DNA of 64,000 nucleotides from NCBI GenBank assembly GCA_002471825.1, contig DKQS01000006.1, positions 248,001-312,000 on the forward strand, in the 5' to 3' direction. Under the pieces are notes generated by a model. That model had not been told where the DNA came from. It did no database searches and was given only the letters and a program-made list of their open reading frames with translations. This stretch comes from Flavobacteriaceae bacterium UBA7302 (GTDB lineage: Bacteria > Bacteroidota > Bacteroidia > Flavobacteriales > Flavobacteriaceae). Shown here piece after piece: positions 39,222-48,443 of this stretch (positions are counted from its first letter, which is position 1; each line of letters starts with the position of its first letter). Both the position numbers and the translations under genes were made by a program.

Positions 39222-40856
39222 TTATTTCTTATCTAAATCAGGTAACACAAACTCTTCTAAAATCGACCTTTTAGCCATCATTTTTTCAATCGCCTCAGTA
39301 GTTCTTGGGGCTTCGCCTGACAGGTTTATGGGTTTGCCATCCGTAACAAGAATATCATCTTCAATCCGAACACCAATCCCCCACCATTTTTTGTCACATG
39401 GACTTCCTTCTGGAATGTAGATACCTGGTTCCATGGTCACCACCATGTTTTTCTGAAACTTTTGATAATTTCCTGGATCGTGTACATCCAATCCGATATG
39501 ATGGGAGGTTCCATGCGGAAAGTAATCGTGCTTAGCATCAGGTGAATCGATAATTCCCAATTTGGCAAGACCTTCATTGATGATTTTTCTGGCAATCTGA
39601 ACCGGAGCTTGCATGCTTTCTCCGATCACATATTTTGCAATACCCGCCTCTTGGGCTTCATACACCAAGTCATATATGGCTTTTTGTTCTGGAGTGAATT
39701 TTCCATTCGCCGGAATCGTTCGTGTTACATCGGCTGTGTAACCTCTATATTCAGCACCTAAATCCATCAATACCAACTCGTTTCCAAGTTTGGTTTTATT
39801 GTTTTCAATGTAATGTAAGATACAACCATTGTTTCCAGCTCCCACAATTGATGGATAGCCTTCGTATTCGGCACCATACTTTTTGTACACAAACTCATGA
39901 ATACCCTGCACCTCAGTTTCGGACATATTGGGTTTCATTGCCTTCATCACTTCAATTTGACCTATCGCAGAAATTCGAACTGCCTTAATGAGCAAGTTTA
40001 GTTCTTCTTCGGTTTTTACTTCCCGAAGGGTTGCCATTTGATCTGGAATAAATGAAATGTCAATATTCGATCCTGCCTGTAATGCTAAAATCACACTTTT
40101 TTGGGCGTCTTTGGCAAGTTCATCTGAAGAAGCTTTTAGGTATTTTTGAATGTTAGGATCTTTCCTCAACGCCGGAATTCTGTATTGGTATTGCTTGATA
40201 ATGGCTACAATTCGCGATCTTTGTTCCACAGGAGTTTCTCGAATGTAATTGTAAAAAGTATTCACAACCGGTGGTAGTAATAATTCCGGATTATACTCTG
40301 CCTTCTTCTTAAAACTTTTCACCAAATCAAGCATGTCTATGCGCTCTCTGGTATCTCGATAATCATCTTTGAATTTCCCATCAATAAACACTTTATCAAA
40401 AGCTTTTAAATCAATTTCAGCATTTAGAAAATCTTCCCCGTTCATGGCAGTTTTAAATCCGAGTTTGGTCTTAGCACCCTCTATTCCCAATCGCACACCA
40501 TCCCACTGTTCTCTTCTCTTATCTTTTTCTTGAACATAAAGAATTTCGTTGTAGGTATTTCCTTTTTCATCGGTTTGCATGTCTGAATAGATCAACAATA
40601 CTGCATTGGGCTCACGATAACCTGTTAAATAGTAAAAGTTCGGGTCTTGATGATAAACATAGTCCACATCATTGGCTCTATTCCTTACTGGATTCGCAAA
40701 AAAGGCAGCCACTGAGTTTTTGGGCATCTTTGCTCTGAATAACTCTCTTCTTTCTTTATGGAATTCCTTCGATAAAAAGTCGGTGGGCGTTCCTGACTGT
40801 GCCTTTAGAAATATTGAGAACATTAAAAATACCAAAAGGCTAAACTTCACTTTCAT
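39222..40856 (-). CDS. Exported M24B Xaa-Pro aminopeptidase family protein
   Basis: A 544-residue aminopeptidase P-type enzyme with a signal peptide (MKVKFSLLVFLMFSIFLKA-Q), so probably periplasmic or secreted. The creatinase-like N-terminal domain (~residues 35-180) precedes a pita-bread domain with all five metal ligands: LMDLGAEYRGYTADVTRT (two Asp), GTSHHIGLDVHD (His), TMEPGIYIPEG (Glu) and GVRIEDDILVT (Glu). The enzyme removes N-terminal residues before proline and would help peptide scavenging. Single gene with its own -33/-7 promoter, divergent from gcvT. Confidence 0.94.
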   Translation of the reverse strand: MKVKFSLLVFLMFSIFLKAQSGTPTDFLSKEFHKERRELFRAKMPKNSVAAFFANPVRNRANDVDYVYHQDPNFYYLTGYREPNAVLLIYSDMQTDEKGNTYNEILYVQEKDKRREQWDGVRLGIEGAKTKLGFKTAMNGEDFLNAEIDLKAFDKVFIDGKFKDDYRDTRERIDMLDLVKSFKKKAEYNPELLLPPVVNTFYNYIRETPVEQRSRIVAIIKQYQYRIPALRKDPNIQKYLKASSDELAKDAQKSVILALQAGSNIDISFIPDQMATLREVKTEEELNLLIKAVRISAIGQIEVMKAMKPNMSETEVQGIHEFVYKKYGAEYEGYPSIVGAGNNGCILHYIENNKTKLGNELVLMDLGAEYRGYTADVTRTIPANGKFTPEQKAIYDLVYEAQEAGIAKYVIGESMQAPVQIARKIINEGLAKLGIIDSPDAKHDYFPHGTSHHIGLDVHDPGNYQKFQKNMVVTMEPGIYIPEGSPCDKKWWGIGVRIEDDILVTDGKPINLSGEAPRTTEAIEKMMAKRSILEEFVLPDLDKK

Positions 40857-40876
40857 AATTCAAGTTTTGTGGGAAA

Positions 40877-40909
40877 CAAATGTAAGGATTGAAAACTTAT
40901 GATTCCAAA
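40877..40909 (-). promoter_or_regulatory. -33/-7 promoter for the M24B peptidase gene
   Basis: Minus strand -7 box TACATTTG (40884-40877) with a TTTTG element at about 40910-40906, 21 bases apart. Transcription would start near 40870, about 14 bases before the ATG. Confidence 0.6.
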
Positions 40910-40960
40910 ATTCATTTTCTTTTCCCTTGATTTCAATCGATTTCTTAACATGAATTTCAT

Positions 40961-40968
40961 TAAATTTG
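40961..40968 (+). promoter_or_regulatory. -7 box for gcvT
   Basis: TAAATTTG matches TAnnTTTG, with predicted start near 40974 and a leader of about 23 bases. No glycine riboswitch is present in the short leader. Confidence 0.5.
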
Positions 40969-40996
40969 TCCCGCTTAAATTTTAACTTAATCATTT

Positions 40997-42082
40997 ATGA
41001 AGAGAACGGCCTTAACTCATGTTCACGAAGCTTTAGGAGCAAAGATGGTGCCATTTGCTGGTTATTCAATGCCCGTGCAGTATGAGGGTGTTAATATTGA
41101 ACACCAAACCGTCCGTGAAAGCGTTGGTGTTTTTGATGTGAGCCATATGGGTGAATTTTTCGTTTCTGGCGAAGAAGCATTGGATTTGGTTCAAAGTGTA
41201 ACTTCAAACGATGCCTCTCGATTAATTGTCGGAAAGGCACAATATAGCTGTATTACCAATGATACCGGAGGTATTGTGGACGACTTAATCGTATATCGTA
41301 TCGATGAAAATGAGTACATGCTTGTAGTTAATGCCGCCAATATTGAAAAAGATTGGAATTGGATTAACTCAAAAAACACCTTTTCTAAAGTTACTTTGGA
41401 AAACAGATCTGATGAGTATTCGCTCTTAGCCATACAAGGGCCAAAGGCTGTGGAAGCCATGCAGAGCTTAACCAAAGAATATCTCTTCGAAATTAAATTT
41501 TACAATTTTGTAATTGGTGAATTTGCTGGAGTGAAGGACGTCATTATCTCTGCCACAGGATATACGGGTTCTGGCGGATTCGAAATCTATTGTAAAAATG
41601 AGGATGTTGAACACATCTGGAATGAAGTTTTTAAGGCTGGAAAAGATTTTGGTATTAAACCAATCGGGTTAGCCGCAAGAGATACCCTTCGCTTGGAAAT
41701 GGGATATTCGTTGTATGGTAATGATATTGATGATACCACTTCCCCATTTGAAGCTGGCTTAGGGTGGATTGTGAAATTCACCAAAACTTTTACCAATTCA
41801 GAAAACCTATCAGCGCAAAAAAAGAAAATCTTGAGCCGTAAATTGGTGGCTTTTGAAATGCAAGATCGTGGGATTCCTAGAACTACTTATGATATTGTGA
41901 ACGACAAAGGCGAATTAATCGGAAAAGTAACCTCTGGAACCATGTCTCCTTCTTTGAAAAAAGGAATAGGACTTGGATATGTGAATCCAGCCTATGCCGA
42001 TTTTGGAAGTAAAATATTCATTCAAATCCGAAAAAAGCAATTGGCCGCCACAGTAGTCAAACTACCATTTTACAAAGGATAA
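40997..42082 (+). CDS. gcvT: Aminomethyltransferase (glycine cleavage T protein)
   Basis: A 361-residue T protein, which transfers the aminomethyl carbon from lipoyl-H protein to tetrahydrofolate in glycine cleavage. Signatures: VHEALGAKMVPFAGYSMPVQY, VFDVSHMGEF, the folate/catalytic Asp region CITNDTGGIVDDLIVYR, ISATGYTGSGGFEIY, and LAARDTLRLEMGYSLYGNDI; the C-terminal barrel ends VTSGTMSPSLKKGIGLGYV. Full-length for the family. gcvH and gcvP are not adjacent, which is usual in Bacteroidetes. Followed by a UUCG-loop terminator. Confidence 0.96.
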   Translation: MKRTALTHVHEALGAKMVPFAGYSMPVQYEGVNIEHQTVRESVGVFDVSHMGEFFVSGEEALDLVQSVTSNDASRLIVGKAQYSCITNDTGGIVDDLIVYRIDENEYMLVVNAANIEKDWNWINSKNTFSKVTLENRSDEYSLLAIQGPKAVEAMQSLTKEYLFEIKFYNFVIGEFAGVKDVIISATGYTGSGGFEIYCKNEDVEHIWNEVFKAGKDFGIKPIGLAARDTLRLEMGYSLYGNDIDDTTSPFEAGLGWIVKFTKTFTNSENLSAQKKKILSRKLVAFEMQDRGIPRTTYDIVNDKGELIGKVTSGTMSPSLKKGIGLGYVNPAYADFGSKIFIQIRKKQLAATVVKLPFYKG

Positions 42083-42087
42083 TATCA

Positions 42088-42113
42088 AAAACAGCTTTCG
42101 AGCTGTTTTTTTT
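42088..42113 (+). terminator. Terminator of gcvT
   Basis: Arms AAAACAGCT and AGCTGTTTT closed by a stable TTCG tetraloop, with the T run continuing to 42113. It starts about five bases after the gcvT stop. Confidence 0.9.
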
Positions 42114-42145
42114 ATCTCAATGAATTTTTTGATATTCGTCATTCG

Positions 42146-42850
42146 ATGAAAATTGTAAAACTCCTTACTCTTATCTCACTCGCACTAATTGGATCCAAAT
42201 CATTTGCCCAGGGGACAACCACGGTTGAAAATAACATGCAATGGATTCAGTATTACACGACTACAGATCTGAATGAGCACTGGGCTTTTCAAATGGATGC
42301 TGGGTATCGATTGCAAAATTCTTTTGAGAACAAAGTTGGATACATCGTTAGATCGGCCATTTCTTACGGAAAAAATAAACAGTGGTCCTTTGCGGCCGGA
42401 TTGGGGTATTTAGGTGGATATCAAAACGATGTATTGAATAGAAATGAATTCAGGCCACATCAAGAAGTAAATTTCAAAACTCGATGGAAAAAATTAGGGA
42501 TTAGTAACCGACTGCGAATTGAAGAGCGTTTTTTACTCAATAAAAACACCTCCAATTCTTTCAATGTCAGATTTCGTTACAATCTCATGTTTGGGTTAAA
42601 ACTTTTCGGGTGGTCAGAACAAACACATCATTTGGACTTGAATTTTGGGAATGAAATCTTCCTTCAAGCTTGGAACCAAAATATAAACACCAGCTTTCAA
42701 CAGAATCGCTTGATGTTAAGTCCGACTTTGGTATTAGACAATCTCTCTTTCGGACTCACCTTCACCAAACAATTCACGACCATTGGCAACGGTCTTTATC
42801 GAGATAGTGATTTGGTATGGTTGCAAATTCGTCATCATTTCTCCAAGTAA
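42146..42850 (+). CDS. DUF2490 domain outer-membrane protein
   Basis: A 234-residue protein with a signal peptide (MKIVKLLTLISLALIGSKSFA-Q) and a DUF2490-type barrel: NNMQWIQYYTTTDLNEHW at the start, GYRLQNSFENKVGYIVRSA, LGYLGGYQNDV and RLRIEERFLLN, then FRYNLMFGLKLF. The family is thought to form outer-membrane beta-barrels; no ligand is known. The end WLQIRHHFSK has an aromatic near the terminus. It is separated from gcvT by a terminator and from the GH16 gene by 54 bases, so it may be transcribed alone. Confidence 0.85.
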   Translation: MKIVKLLTLISLALIGSKSFAQGTTTVENNMQWIQYYTTTDLNEHWAFQMDAGYRLQNSFENKVGYIVRSAISYGKNKQWSFAAGLGYLGGYQNDVLNRNEFRPHQEVNFKTRWKKLGISNRLRIEERFLLNKNTSNSFNVRFRYNLMFGLKLFGWSEQTHHLDLNFGNEIFLQAWNQNINTSFQQNRLMLSPTLVLDNLSFGLTFTKQFTTIGNGLYRDSDLVWLQIRHHFSK

Positions 42851-42904
42851 TCAGGATTTGTAGCTTCAAAATAATTGTAACTTTAGGGTCCAAAGACAAA
42901 CGAA

Positions 42905-43756
42905 ATGAACAAATTTTCCTTGCGCAACTCCATCTACACCCTTCTCATATTTGTTGTTGCCCTTCAAGCCTGTAAAAATTCACAATCTTCAGAAAAAAAA
43001 GACATGAAAAAAAATGAAAAAAGGTACCAACTAGTTTGGGAAGATAATTTTGATGGCGATGCATTAAACGCAACCTTCTGGAATCGCCAAGTAGAACCTG
43101 CTGGGCGCTTTAATCAAGAATGGCAACGGTACACTGACGATGAAAAAAATGCCTACGTCAAAGATGGAAACTTGATTATTGAAGCCATTCATGAAGGCAA
43201 AACGCATGCTATGAATCAATACACCTCAGCACGACTCAATACGGCTCAGAAATTCAATTTCACTTATGGAAAAGTCGTGGCGCGAATAAAACTACCACAA
43301 GGCAAAGGTATTTGGCCAGCCTTCTGGATGTTGGGCGCTAATATTGATGAAAACGGCGGAGATACCCCTTGGCCATTTACTGGAGAAATTGATATTCTCG
43401 AATTATGGGGAAGTCATAGTGATGCCGTTGTGGAAGCAAATGTTCACTATGCTGATGATCAAGGGCAGCATGCCATGATGGGTTCGAAATCATATACCTT
43501 GAAAGAAGGAATTTTTGCCGATCGTTTTCATGAGTTTGGATTGGAATGGACCAAAGACTCACTAACTTGGACGGTTGACGAAACAAAATTCGCGACTTTC
43601 GATATCCGTGATAAGGCGTTTGATGCATTTCGAAAAGACTTCTTCCTATTGTTGAACATTGCTGTAGGAGGAGGTTTGGCTGATCCACCAAACGAAACGA
43701 CTCAATTTCCTCAGAAAATGTATGTAGATTGGGTAAGAGTTTACCAGAGGAAATAA
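42905..43756 (+). CDS. Glycoside hydrolase family 16 lipoprotein (beta-1,3-glucanase/laminarinase-like)
   Basis: A 283-residue lipoprotein: lipobox LQAC, then a Ser/Lys-rich linker and a GH16 jelly-roll from about residue 42 (LVWEDNFDGDALNATFWN). The catalytic motif is GEIDILELWG (ExDxxE, nucleophile and acid/base Glu), preceded by GIWPAFWMLG and followed by FHEFGLEWTKDSLTWTVD. Such enzymes cut beta-1,3 or mixed-linked glucans; marine Flavobacteriia use them on laminarin. There is no SusC/SusD pair nearby, so this is not a full polysaccharide-utilization locus. Its stop overlaps the start of the next gene (TAATG). Confidence 0.93.
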   Translation: MNKFSLRNSIYTLLIFVVALQACKNSQSSEKKDMKKNEKRYQLVWEDNFDGDALNATFWNRQVEPAGRFNQEWQRYTDDEKNAYVKDGNLIIEAIHEGKTHAMNQYTSARLNTAQKFNFTYGKVVARIKLPQGKGIWPAFWMLGANIDENGGDTPWPFTGEIDILELWGSHSDAVVEANVHYADDQGQHAMMGSKSYTLKEGIFADRFHEFGLEWTKDSLTWTVDETKFATFDIRDKAFDAFRKDFFLLLNIAVGGGLADPPNETTQFPQKMYVDWVRVYQRK

Positions 43757-44352
43757 TGAATTCTTGGCTACAATCCATTTCTTTAGAAGGAAGATTGATT
43801 CGGTTGGAGTTTTTACAGCCCCATCACCTTGAGGGTCTGAGTAGCGCCGTCAAAGATGGAAAACTATGGGAACTGTACTTCACCTCTGCTCCACATCCTT
43901 CAGAAACCAAACAATACATTGAAAAAGCGCTTCAGGAGTATCATGACGGTCTCTCCTATCCTTTTGTGGTAGTTGAAAAGGCAACCCATAGTATCGTTGG
44001 TACCACGAGGTATATGAACATTGAGCCAGCCAATAAACGATTGGAAATTGGGACAACCTGGTATTCGAAATCCGCACAACGCACGGGCATCAATACCGAG
44101 TGTAAGTTTTTACTAATACAACATGCTTTTGAAGTATTACAATGCAATGCAGTGGAGTTTCGCACGCATCATGAGAACATTCGATCTCAAAAAGCCATAG
44201 AGCGATTAGGTGCTTCCTTAGACGGAATTCTGCGGCATCATAAGTACGATAAAAACGGAAACTTGAGGAACACCTATGTGTACTCCATCCTTCAATCTGA
44301 ATGGTCTCAAGTAAAGGAATCGTTGATTTCTAAAATGAATAAATCCTACTAA
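43756..44352 (+). CDS. GNAT family N-acetyltransferase (RimJ/RimL-like)
   Basis: A 198-residue protein from the ATG at 43756, which overlaps the GH16 stop by one base. It fits the RimJ/RimL-type GNAT group: LEGRLIRLEFLQPHHLEGL at the start, IVGTTRYMNIEPANKRLEIG (strand pair with Gly-Thr), and FRTHHENIRSQKAIERLGASLDG with the conserved Asn and Ser of motif B. The acetyl-CoA loop is somewhat unusual (SAQRTGINTECKFLL), with Arg-x-Gly-x-Asn. Substrate unknown. The next acetyltransferase gene follows after three bases; the three genes from GH16 on form one unit. Confidence 0.87.
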   Translation: MNSWLQSISLEGRLIRLEFLQPHHLEGLSSAVKDGKLWELYFTSAPHPSETKQYIEKALQEYHDGLSYPFVVVEKATHSIVGTTRYMNIEPANKRLEIGTTWYSKSAQRTGINTECKFLLIQHAFEVLQCNAVEFRTHHENIRSQKAIERLGASLDGILRHHKYDKNGNLRNTYVYSILQSEWSQVKESLISKMNKSY

Positions 44353-44355
44353 CTC

Positions 44356-44814
44356 ATGATAATTGTCAAAGCCACTCCTTCGGATGCCAAATCCTTGACG
44401 GAACTTACCATACGATCCAAAGACTTTTGGGGGTATGGTATCGATCTCATTGAATCTTGGAGAGAGGAATTGACAATAACACCAAGCTTTATTGAATACA
44501 AAGAAGTAATAAAGCTTGTTCATAATGAAACTACGCTAGGCTTTTATGCTTATTCGATACAAGAAGAAGGTACTGTAAAACTGGAATTCTTGTTTATTGA
44601 ACCTGATGAAATTGGCAAGGGCATTGGAAAGCTACTCATGAATGATTTCTTCGACCGAGTAAAACCGCTGAACACAAAAAGAGTATTATTGGACGCTGAT
44701 CCGAATGCCGAAGAGTTCTACAAGAAATTCGGATTTACAACCATTGGGAAGCTGGAGAGCTCCATCGAAGGTCGGTATTTGCCCATAATGGAATATTTAT
44801 TTGACCAACGCTAA
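44356..44814 (+). CDS. GNAT family N-acetyltransferase
   Basis: A 152-residue GNAT domain protein. The acetyl-CoA loop is IGKGIGKLLMNDFF (Q/RxxGxG/A type) after the strand VKLEFLFIEPDE, and the C-terminal motif is DADPNAEEFYKKFGFTTIGKLES, typical of small-molecule or peptide acetyltransferases. Acceptor unknown. It lies three bases downstream of the RimJ/RimL-like gene. Its last 18 bases overlap the convergent MBL-fold hydrolase gene. Confidence 0.88.
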   Translation: MIIVKATPSDAKSLTELTIRSKDFWGYGIDLIESWREELTITPSFIEYKEVIKLVHNETTLGFYAYSIQEEGTVKLEFLFIEPDEIGKGIGKLLMNDFFDRVKPLNTKRVLLDADPNAEEFYKKFGFTTIGKLESSIEGRYLPIMEYLFDQR

Positions 44815-45558
44815 TTCCTCTCCGTCTAAAGGAATATGAACTCTGTCTGCCAATCCTGAAGCTAAGGCAGCTCTTTGAATCGAGGCTCTATTTACGGTAC
44901 AATGATCTAAGGCTTCTAGGTGAATTGCGATAATCTTTGAGTTTTTTGCATAGTTCGCTACATCAATGGTTTCAGATTCATCCATCAAAATTAAATCCGA
45001 TTCAAAACCTGGAATAAAGGCTCCCCCTGAATTGGTAACGATGTAATCCGGCTTGTGAGTATCAATGGCTTGTTTGACTTTTTGATTGAAAATACTGTCA
45101 CCTACAATATAAATACTGGGCTCTCCCTCTACTTTCAAGACAAAACCAGACACTTTCCCCATGTGTTTTTCGATCTCACCTCTACCGTGATTTCCGCCCG
45201 TCCGTGTGATGGTAACACCTTTGAACTCGATATTGGTTTCAATTTCAGTGACATTGGTAAATCCCGATTCCGCAATTCGTGCTTGGTCTCCAGGTTGACA
45301 AAAAATAGGAATATCCTTTTGAAGTAATTCACGAGCCGCATCATCAAAGTGATCTTTGTGTAAATGAGAAACAAGGACTGCATCCACAGCGGTTAAAATA
45401 TCGTCAACATTGAGCGGTAAATCGGAAATCGGATTGTTGGCAAGATTTCCGTAGGATTCAAAAGAGCCTTTTTCGCCGAGCATCGGATCAATTAAAAATG
45501 TAAGTCCGTTCATTCGAACCTTTAGGGTTGCACTTCGAATCAATTGAAAAGTTGCCAT
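44797..45558 (-). CDS. MBL-fold metallo-hydrolase (UlaG-like)
   Basis: A 253-residue metallo-beta-lactamase-fold protein. The metal-binding motif is LVSHLHKDHFDD (HxHxDH), with later ligands in GGNHGRGEI, YIVGDSIF and AIHLEALDHC. The closest kind by eye is the UlaG/L-ascorbate-6-phosphate lactonase group or the related DUF-type hydrolases (ATLKVRMNGLTFLIDPMLGE at the start). Substrate unknown. Cytoplasmic, no signal peptide. The minus-strand -7 box TATCTTTG (45583-45576) lies just upstream, after the ppdK terminator. Confidence 0.87.
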   Translation of the reverse strand: MATFQLIRSATLKVRMNGLTFLIDPMLGEKGSFESYGNLANNPISDLPLNVDDILTAVDAVLVSHLHKDHFDDAARELLQKDIPIFCQPGDQARIAESGFTNVTEIETNIEFKGVTITRTGGNHGRGEIEKHMGKVSGFVLKVEGEPSIYIVGDSIFNQKVKQAIDTHKPDYIVTNSGGAFIPGFESDLILMDESETIDVANYAKNSKIIAIHLEALDHCTVNRASIQRAALASGLADRVHIPLDGEELALVK

Positions 45559-45575
45559 CAGTATTTATTTTTCAA

Positions 45576-45583
45576 CAAAGATA
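45576..45583 (-). promoter_or_regulatory. -7 box for the MBL-fold hydrolase gene
   Basis: Minus strand TATCTTTG matches TAnnTTTG; a TTTTTG element lies about 18 bases upstream. Transcription would start near 45570. Confidence 0.5.
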
Positions 45584-45604
45584 TTACAAAGTGATGTCAC
45601 GCAA

Positions 45605-45632
45605 AAAGCCCTAGGCGACAACCTAGGGCTTT
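45605..45632 (-). terminator. Terminator of ppdK
   Basis: An 11-base perfect stem (AAAGCCCTAGG/CCTAGGGCTTT) with a 6-base loop, followed on the minus strand by a short T run. It lies 22 bases after the ppdK stop. Confidence 0.8.
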
Positions 45633-45653
45633 AAACAAATTGAGTACACAAGA

Positions 45654-48380
45654 TTAGTTTCTCATTATAGCTGCCTGAGCCGCAGAAACTCTAGCGATAG
45701 GCACTCTATAAGGAGAACAACTCACGTAGTTCATATTTACATTTTCACAAAATTCTATTGATTCTGGATTACCTCCGTGTTCTCCACAAATTCCGACTTT
45801 CAAATTCGATTTTGTAGTACGTCCTCTTTCGGTACCCATTTCTACCAATTGACCCACTCCTTCTCGATCCAATACTTCAAATGGATCAGCTCTCAATACA
45901 CCTTTGTCGATGTATGTTTGAAGGAATTTACTAGAATCATCTCTAGAGAATCCAAAGGTCATTTGGGTTAAGTCATTTGTCCCGAAGGAGAAGAAATCAG
46001 CATGCTCTGCCATCTCTTCTGCTCTAAGAATTGCTCTTGGCGTTTCGATCATGGTTCCTACAGAATATTCTACAGTATTTCCAGTTTTGTCGAATATTTG
46101 TTTCGCGGTTTTATCAACAATACCACGTTGCATCACGAACTCTTCCACAGTACTTACCAAAGGAATCATAATTTCAGGTTTTGTGGTAATACCCTCTGAT
46201 TTTAGATTGATGGCCGCTTCAATAATGGCACGTACCTGCATTTCTGTAATCTCTGGATAGGTATTTCCCAAACGACAACCTCTGTGTCCTAACATCGGGT
46301 TGAATTCTTCCAATTCGGCAACTTTGTTCTTCACAGCACTCAAAGAAATGTGCAAGTCTTCTGCCAATTCTTTCTGAGTTGCTAATTGGTGAGGAACAAA
46401 CTCGTGTAATGGTGGATCCAATAATCGAATGGTTACAGGCAATCCTGCCATTTCTCTGAATAATCCTTCAAAGTCTTCACGTTGCATTGGTAATAATTCT
46501 TCCAAAGCTTGTCTTCTACCCTTAACAGTATCGGCCAAAATCATTTCACGCATAACTTTGATACGGTCTACTTCAAAGAACATATGTTCTGTTCTTGCCA
46601 ATCCAACACCTTTGGCACCAAAATTTCTAGCCACCTTGGCATCTCTAGGAGTATCAGCATTCGCACGTACATCTAATCTGGCATAAATATCAGCCAAATG
46701 CATCAATTTCGCAAAGTCACCACTTAATTCAGGTTCTTTGGTTTTTACTTTACCATCAATGATATTACCGGTAGATCCGTTGATGGAAATCCAATCGCCT
46801 TCATGGAATTCTTGGTCGCCCACCATTAGAGTTCTGGTTTTGTAATTGATTTTTAAGGCTCCTGCACCAGAAACACAACATTTACCCATTCCTCTTGCAA
46901 CAACCGCTGCGTGAGACGTCATACCACCTCTGGCAGTCACAATACCCTTGGCAATATTCATACCTTCAACATCCTCTGGAGAAGTTTCAATACGCACCAA
47001 AATGGAGTGTTTGTATTTGTCGGCTTCGTCAGCAAAAAAGACGATTTTACCTGTGGCCGCACCTGGAGAAGCAGGAAGTCCTTGGGCAATAACATCGGCA
47101 TTTTTCAATGCAGCTGGATCAAAGATTGGATGCAATAATTCATCCAATTTATTTGGTTCAATGCGCATCAATGCAGTTTGCTCATCAATCAATCCTTCTT
47201 CCAATGAATCCATTGCTATTTTTACCATCGCAGCACCTGTACGTTTTCCGTTTCTAGTTTGTAGAATCCAAAGTTTTCCTTGTTGAATGGTAAACTCCAT
47301 GTCCTGCATGTCGTGGTAATGGTTTTCAAGTCGATCTTGATATTCATACAATTCGTTGTATAACTCAGGCATCAACTCTTCTAAAGAAGGATATTTTTCA
47401 ACACGTTCTTCTTCAGTGATTTGAGCTAGTTTTGCCCAACGTTGCGACCCTTCTTTTGTAATTTGTTGTGGAGTTCGAACACCTGCTACAACGTCTTCAC
47501 CTTGTGCATTGATCAAATATTCTCCATTAAAGATATTTTCTCCAGTTCCCGCGTCTCTGGTAAAACAAACACCAGTGGCCGAATCGTCACCCATGTTTCC
47601 GAATACCATGGCCTGTACGTTTACTGCAGTACCCCAGTCTTCTGGATATCCATTCAACTTTCTGTAATACACAGCTCTATCTTTGTTCCACGAATCAAAA
47701 ACAGCCAAAATTGCGCCCCAAAGTTGATCCCATGGATTGGTTGGGAAGCTCTTTCCAGTTCTTTTTAAAACGATGTCTTTAAAATCGAACACCAAATCTT
47801 GTAAATCTTGAACGGTAAATTCGGTATCAAGAGCAATTCGTCTTTTTTGTTTCAAGTGATCGATTACTTCCTCAAAAGGATCTAAATCGGCCTTAGTTTC
47901 AGGAGAAATACCTAAAACAACAGTACTATACATTTGAATGAATCGACGGTAGGAATCCCAAACGAATCGTTCGTTTCCAGTTAATTCAATCAATCCGTCC
48001 AAAGATTCATCATTCAATCCTAGATTTAAAACGGTATCCATCATCCCTGGCATCGAAACACGCGCTCCAGATCTTACAGATAATAACAATGGTCTTTCAA
48101 CATCACCAAAGATGCTATCCATTGTTAATTCAATTTTTTCAATGGCTGCTCTAACATCTTCCTCAATCTTGTTTAAAACTGCTTCGGCTCCCTTTTGTGT
48201 GTAAAGGGTACACATTTCAGTAGTAATTGTAAACCCAGGAGGAACCGGAATTCCAATTCGGCTCATTTCAGCCAAATTAGCTCCTTTACCACCCAATAAA
48301 TTCTTCATTTCCTTCTTGCCTTCGGAATCAGTATCTCCGAAGGTGTAAACGCTCATGTTTTTCTCTACTAGCGTACTCAT
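45654..48380 (-). CDS. ppdK: Pyruvate, phosphate dikinase
   Basis: A 908-residue PPDK, normal family length, interconverting pyruvate + ATP + Pi and PEP + AMP + PPi. The N-terminal ATP-grasp domain starts GGKGANLAEMSRIGIPVPPG; the swivelling phosphohistidine domain has GGMTSHAAVVARGMGKCC (His490); the C-terminal PEP/pyruvate barrel has LGHRGCRLGNTYPEI, MIPLVSTVEEF, FFSFGTNDLTQMTFG and the catalytic cysteine in GICGEHGGNP. Cytoplasmic. It has its own promoter with a Crp/Fnr-type operator and a terminator. Under low-oxygen or fermentative conditions the enzyme can act glycolytically with PPi, which would fit co-regulation with pflB (inference). Confidence 0.97.
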   Translation of the reverse strand: MSTLVEKNMSVYTFGDTDSEGKKEMKNLLGGKGANLAEMSRIGIPVPPGFTITTEMCTLYTQKGAEAVLNKIEEDVRAAIEKIELTMDSIFGDVERPLLLSVRSGARVSMPGMMDTVLNLGLNDESLDGLIELTGNERFVWDSYRRFIQMYSTVVLGISPETKADLDPFEEVIDHLKQKRRIALDTEFTVQDLQDLVFDFKDIVLKRTGKSFPTNPWDQLWGAILAVFDSWNKDRAVYYRKLNGYPEDWGTAVNVQAMVFGNMGDDSATGVCFTRDAGTGENIFNGEYLINAQGEDVVAGVRTPQQITKEGSQRWAKLAQITEEERVEKYPSLEELMPELYNELYEYQDRLENHYHDMQDMEFTIQQGKLWILQTRNGKRTGAAMVKIAMDSLEEGLIDEQTALMRIEPNKLDELLHPIFDPAALKNADVIAQGLPASPGAATGKIVFFADEADKYKHSILVRIETSPEDVEGMNIAKGIVTARGGMTSHAAVVARGMGKCCVSGAGALKINYKTRTLMVGDQEFHEGDWISINGSTGNIIDGKVKTKEPELSGDFAKLMHLADIYARLDVRANADTPRDAKVARNFGAKGVGLARTEHMFFEVDRIKVMREMILADTVKGRRQALEELLPMQREDFEGLFREMAGLPVTIRLLDPPLHEFVPHQLATQKELAEDLHISLSAVKNKVAELEEFNPMLGHRGCRLGNTYPEITEMQVRAIIEAAINLKSEGITTKPEIMIPLVSTVEEFVMQRGIVDKTAKQIFDKTGNTVEYSVGTMIETPRAILRAEEMAEHADFFSFGTNDLTQMTFGFSRDDSSKFLQTYIDKGVLRADPFEVLDREGVGQLVEMGTERGRTTKSNLKVGICGEHGGNPESIEFCENVNMNYVSCSPYRVPIARVSAAQAAIMRN

Positions 48381-48413
48381 TATTTGTAATTTAAGTTAAT
48401 TTATAAAACGAAT

Positions 48414-48421
48414 CTAAAGTA
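48414..48421 (-). promoter_or_regulatory. -7 box for ppdK
   Basis: Minus strand TACTTTAG matches TAnnTTTG with one mismatch. Its 5' base is 29.5 bases from the centre of the ATGAC-N4-GTCAT palindrome. Transcription would begin near 48408. Confidence 0.5.
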
Positions 48422-48443
48422 TTGTGAATAAAGGCCGTAACCT

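Noticed and set aside
42905..43756. Possible polysaccharide-utilization locus around the GH16 gene
   Set aside because: No SusC/SusD pair, sensor or further glycosidase is near; neighbours are acetyltransferases and housekeeping genes.
44356..44380. TGATAATTGTCA resemblance to the pflB operator at the start of an acetyltransferase gene
   Set aside because: One arm is mismatched and the sequence is within the first codons, with no -7 box 29.5 bases downstream on a relevant strand.
45591..45600. GTGATGTCAC near-palindrome upstream of the MBL hydrolase gene
   Set aside because: Arms are not true inverted repeats around a 4-base centre and the spacing to the -7 box does not match the 29.5-base rule.
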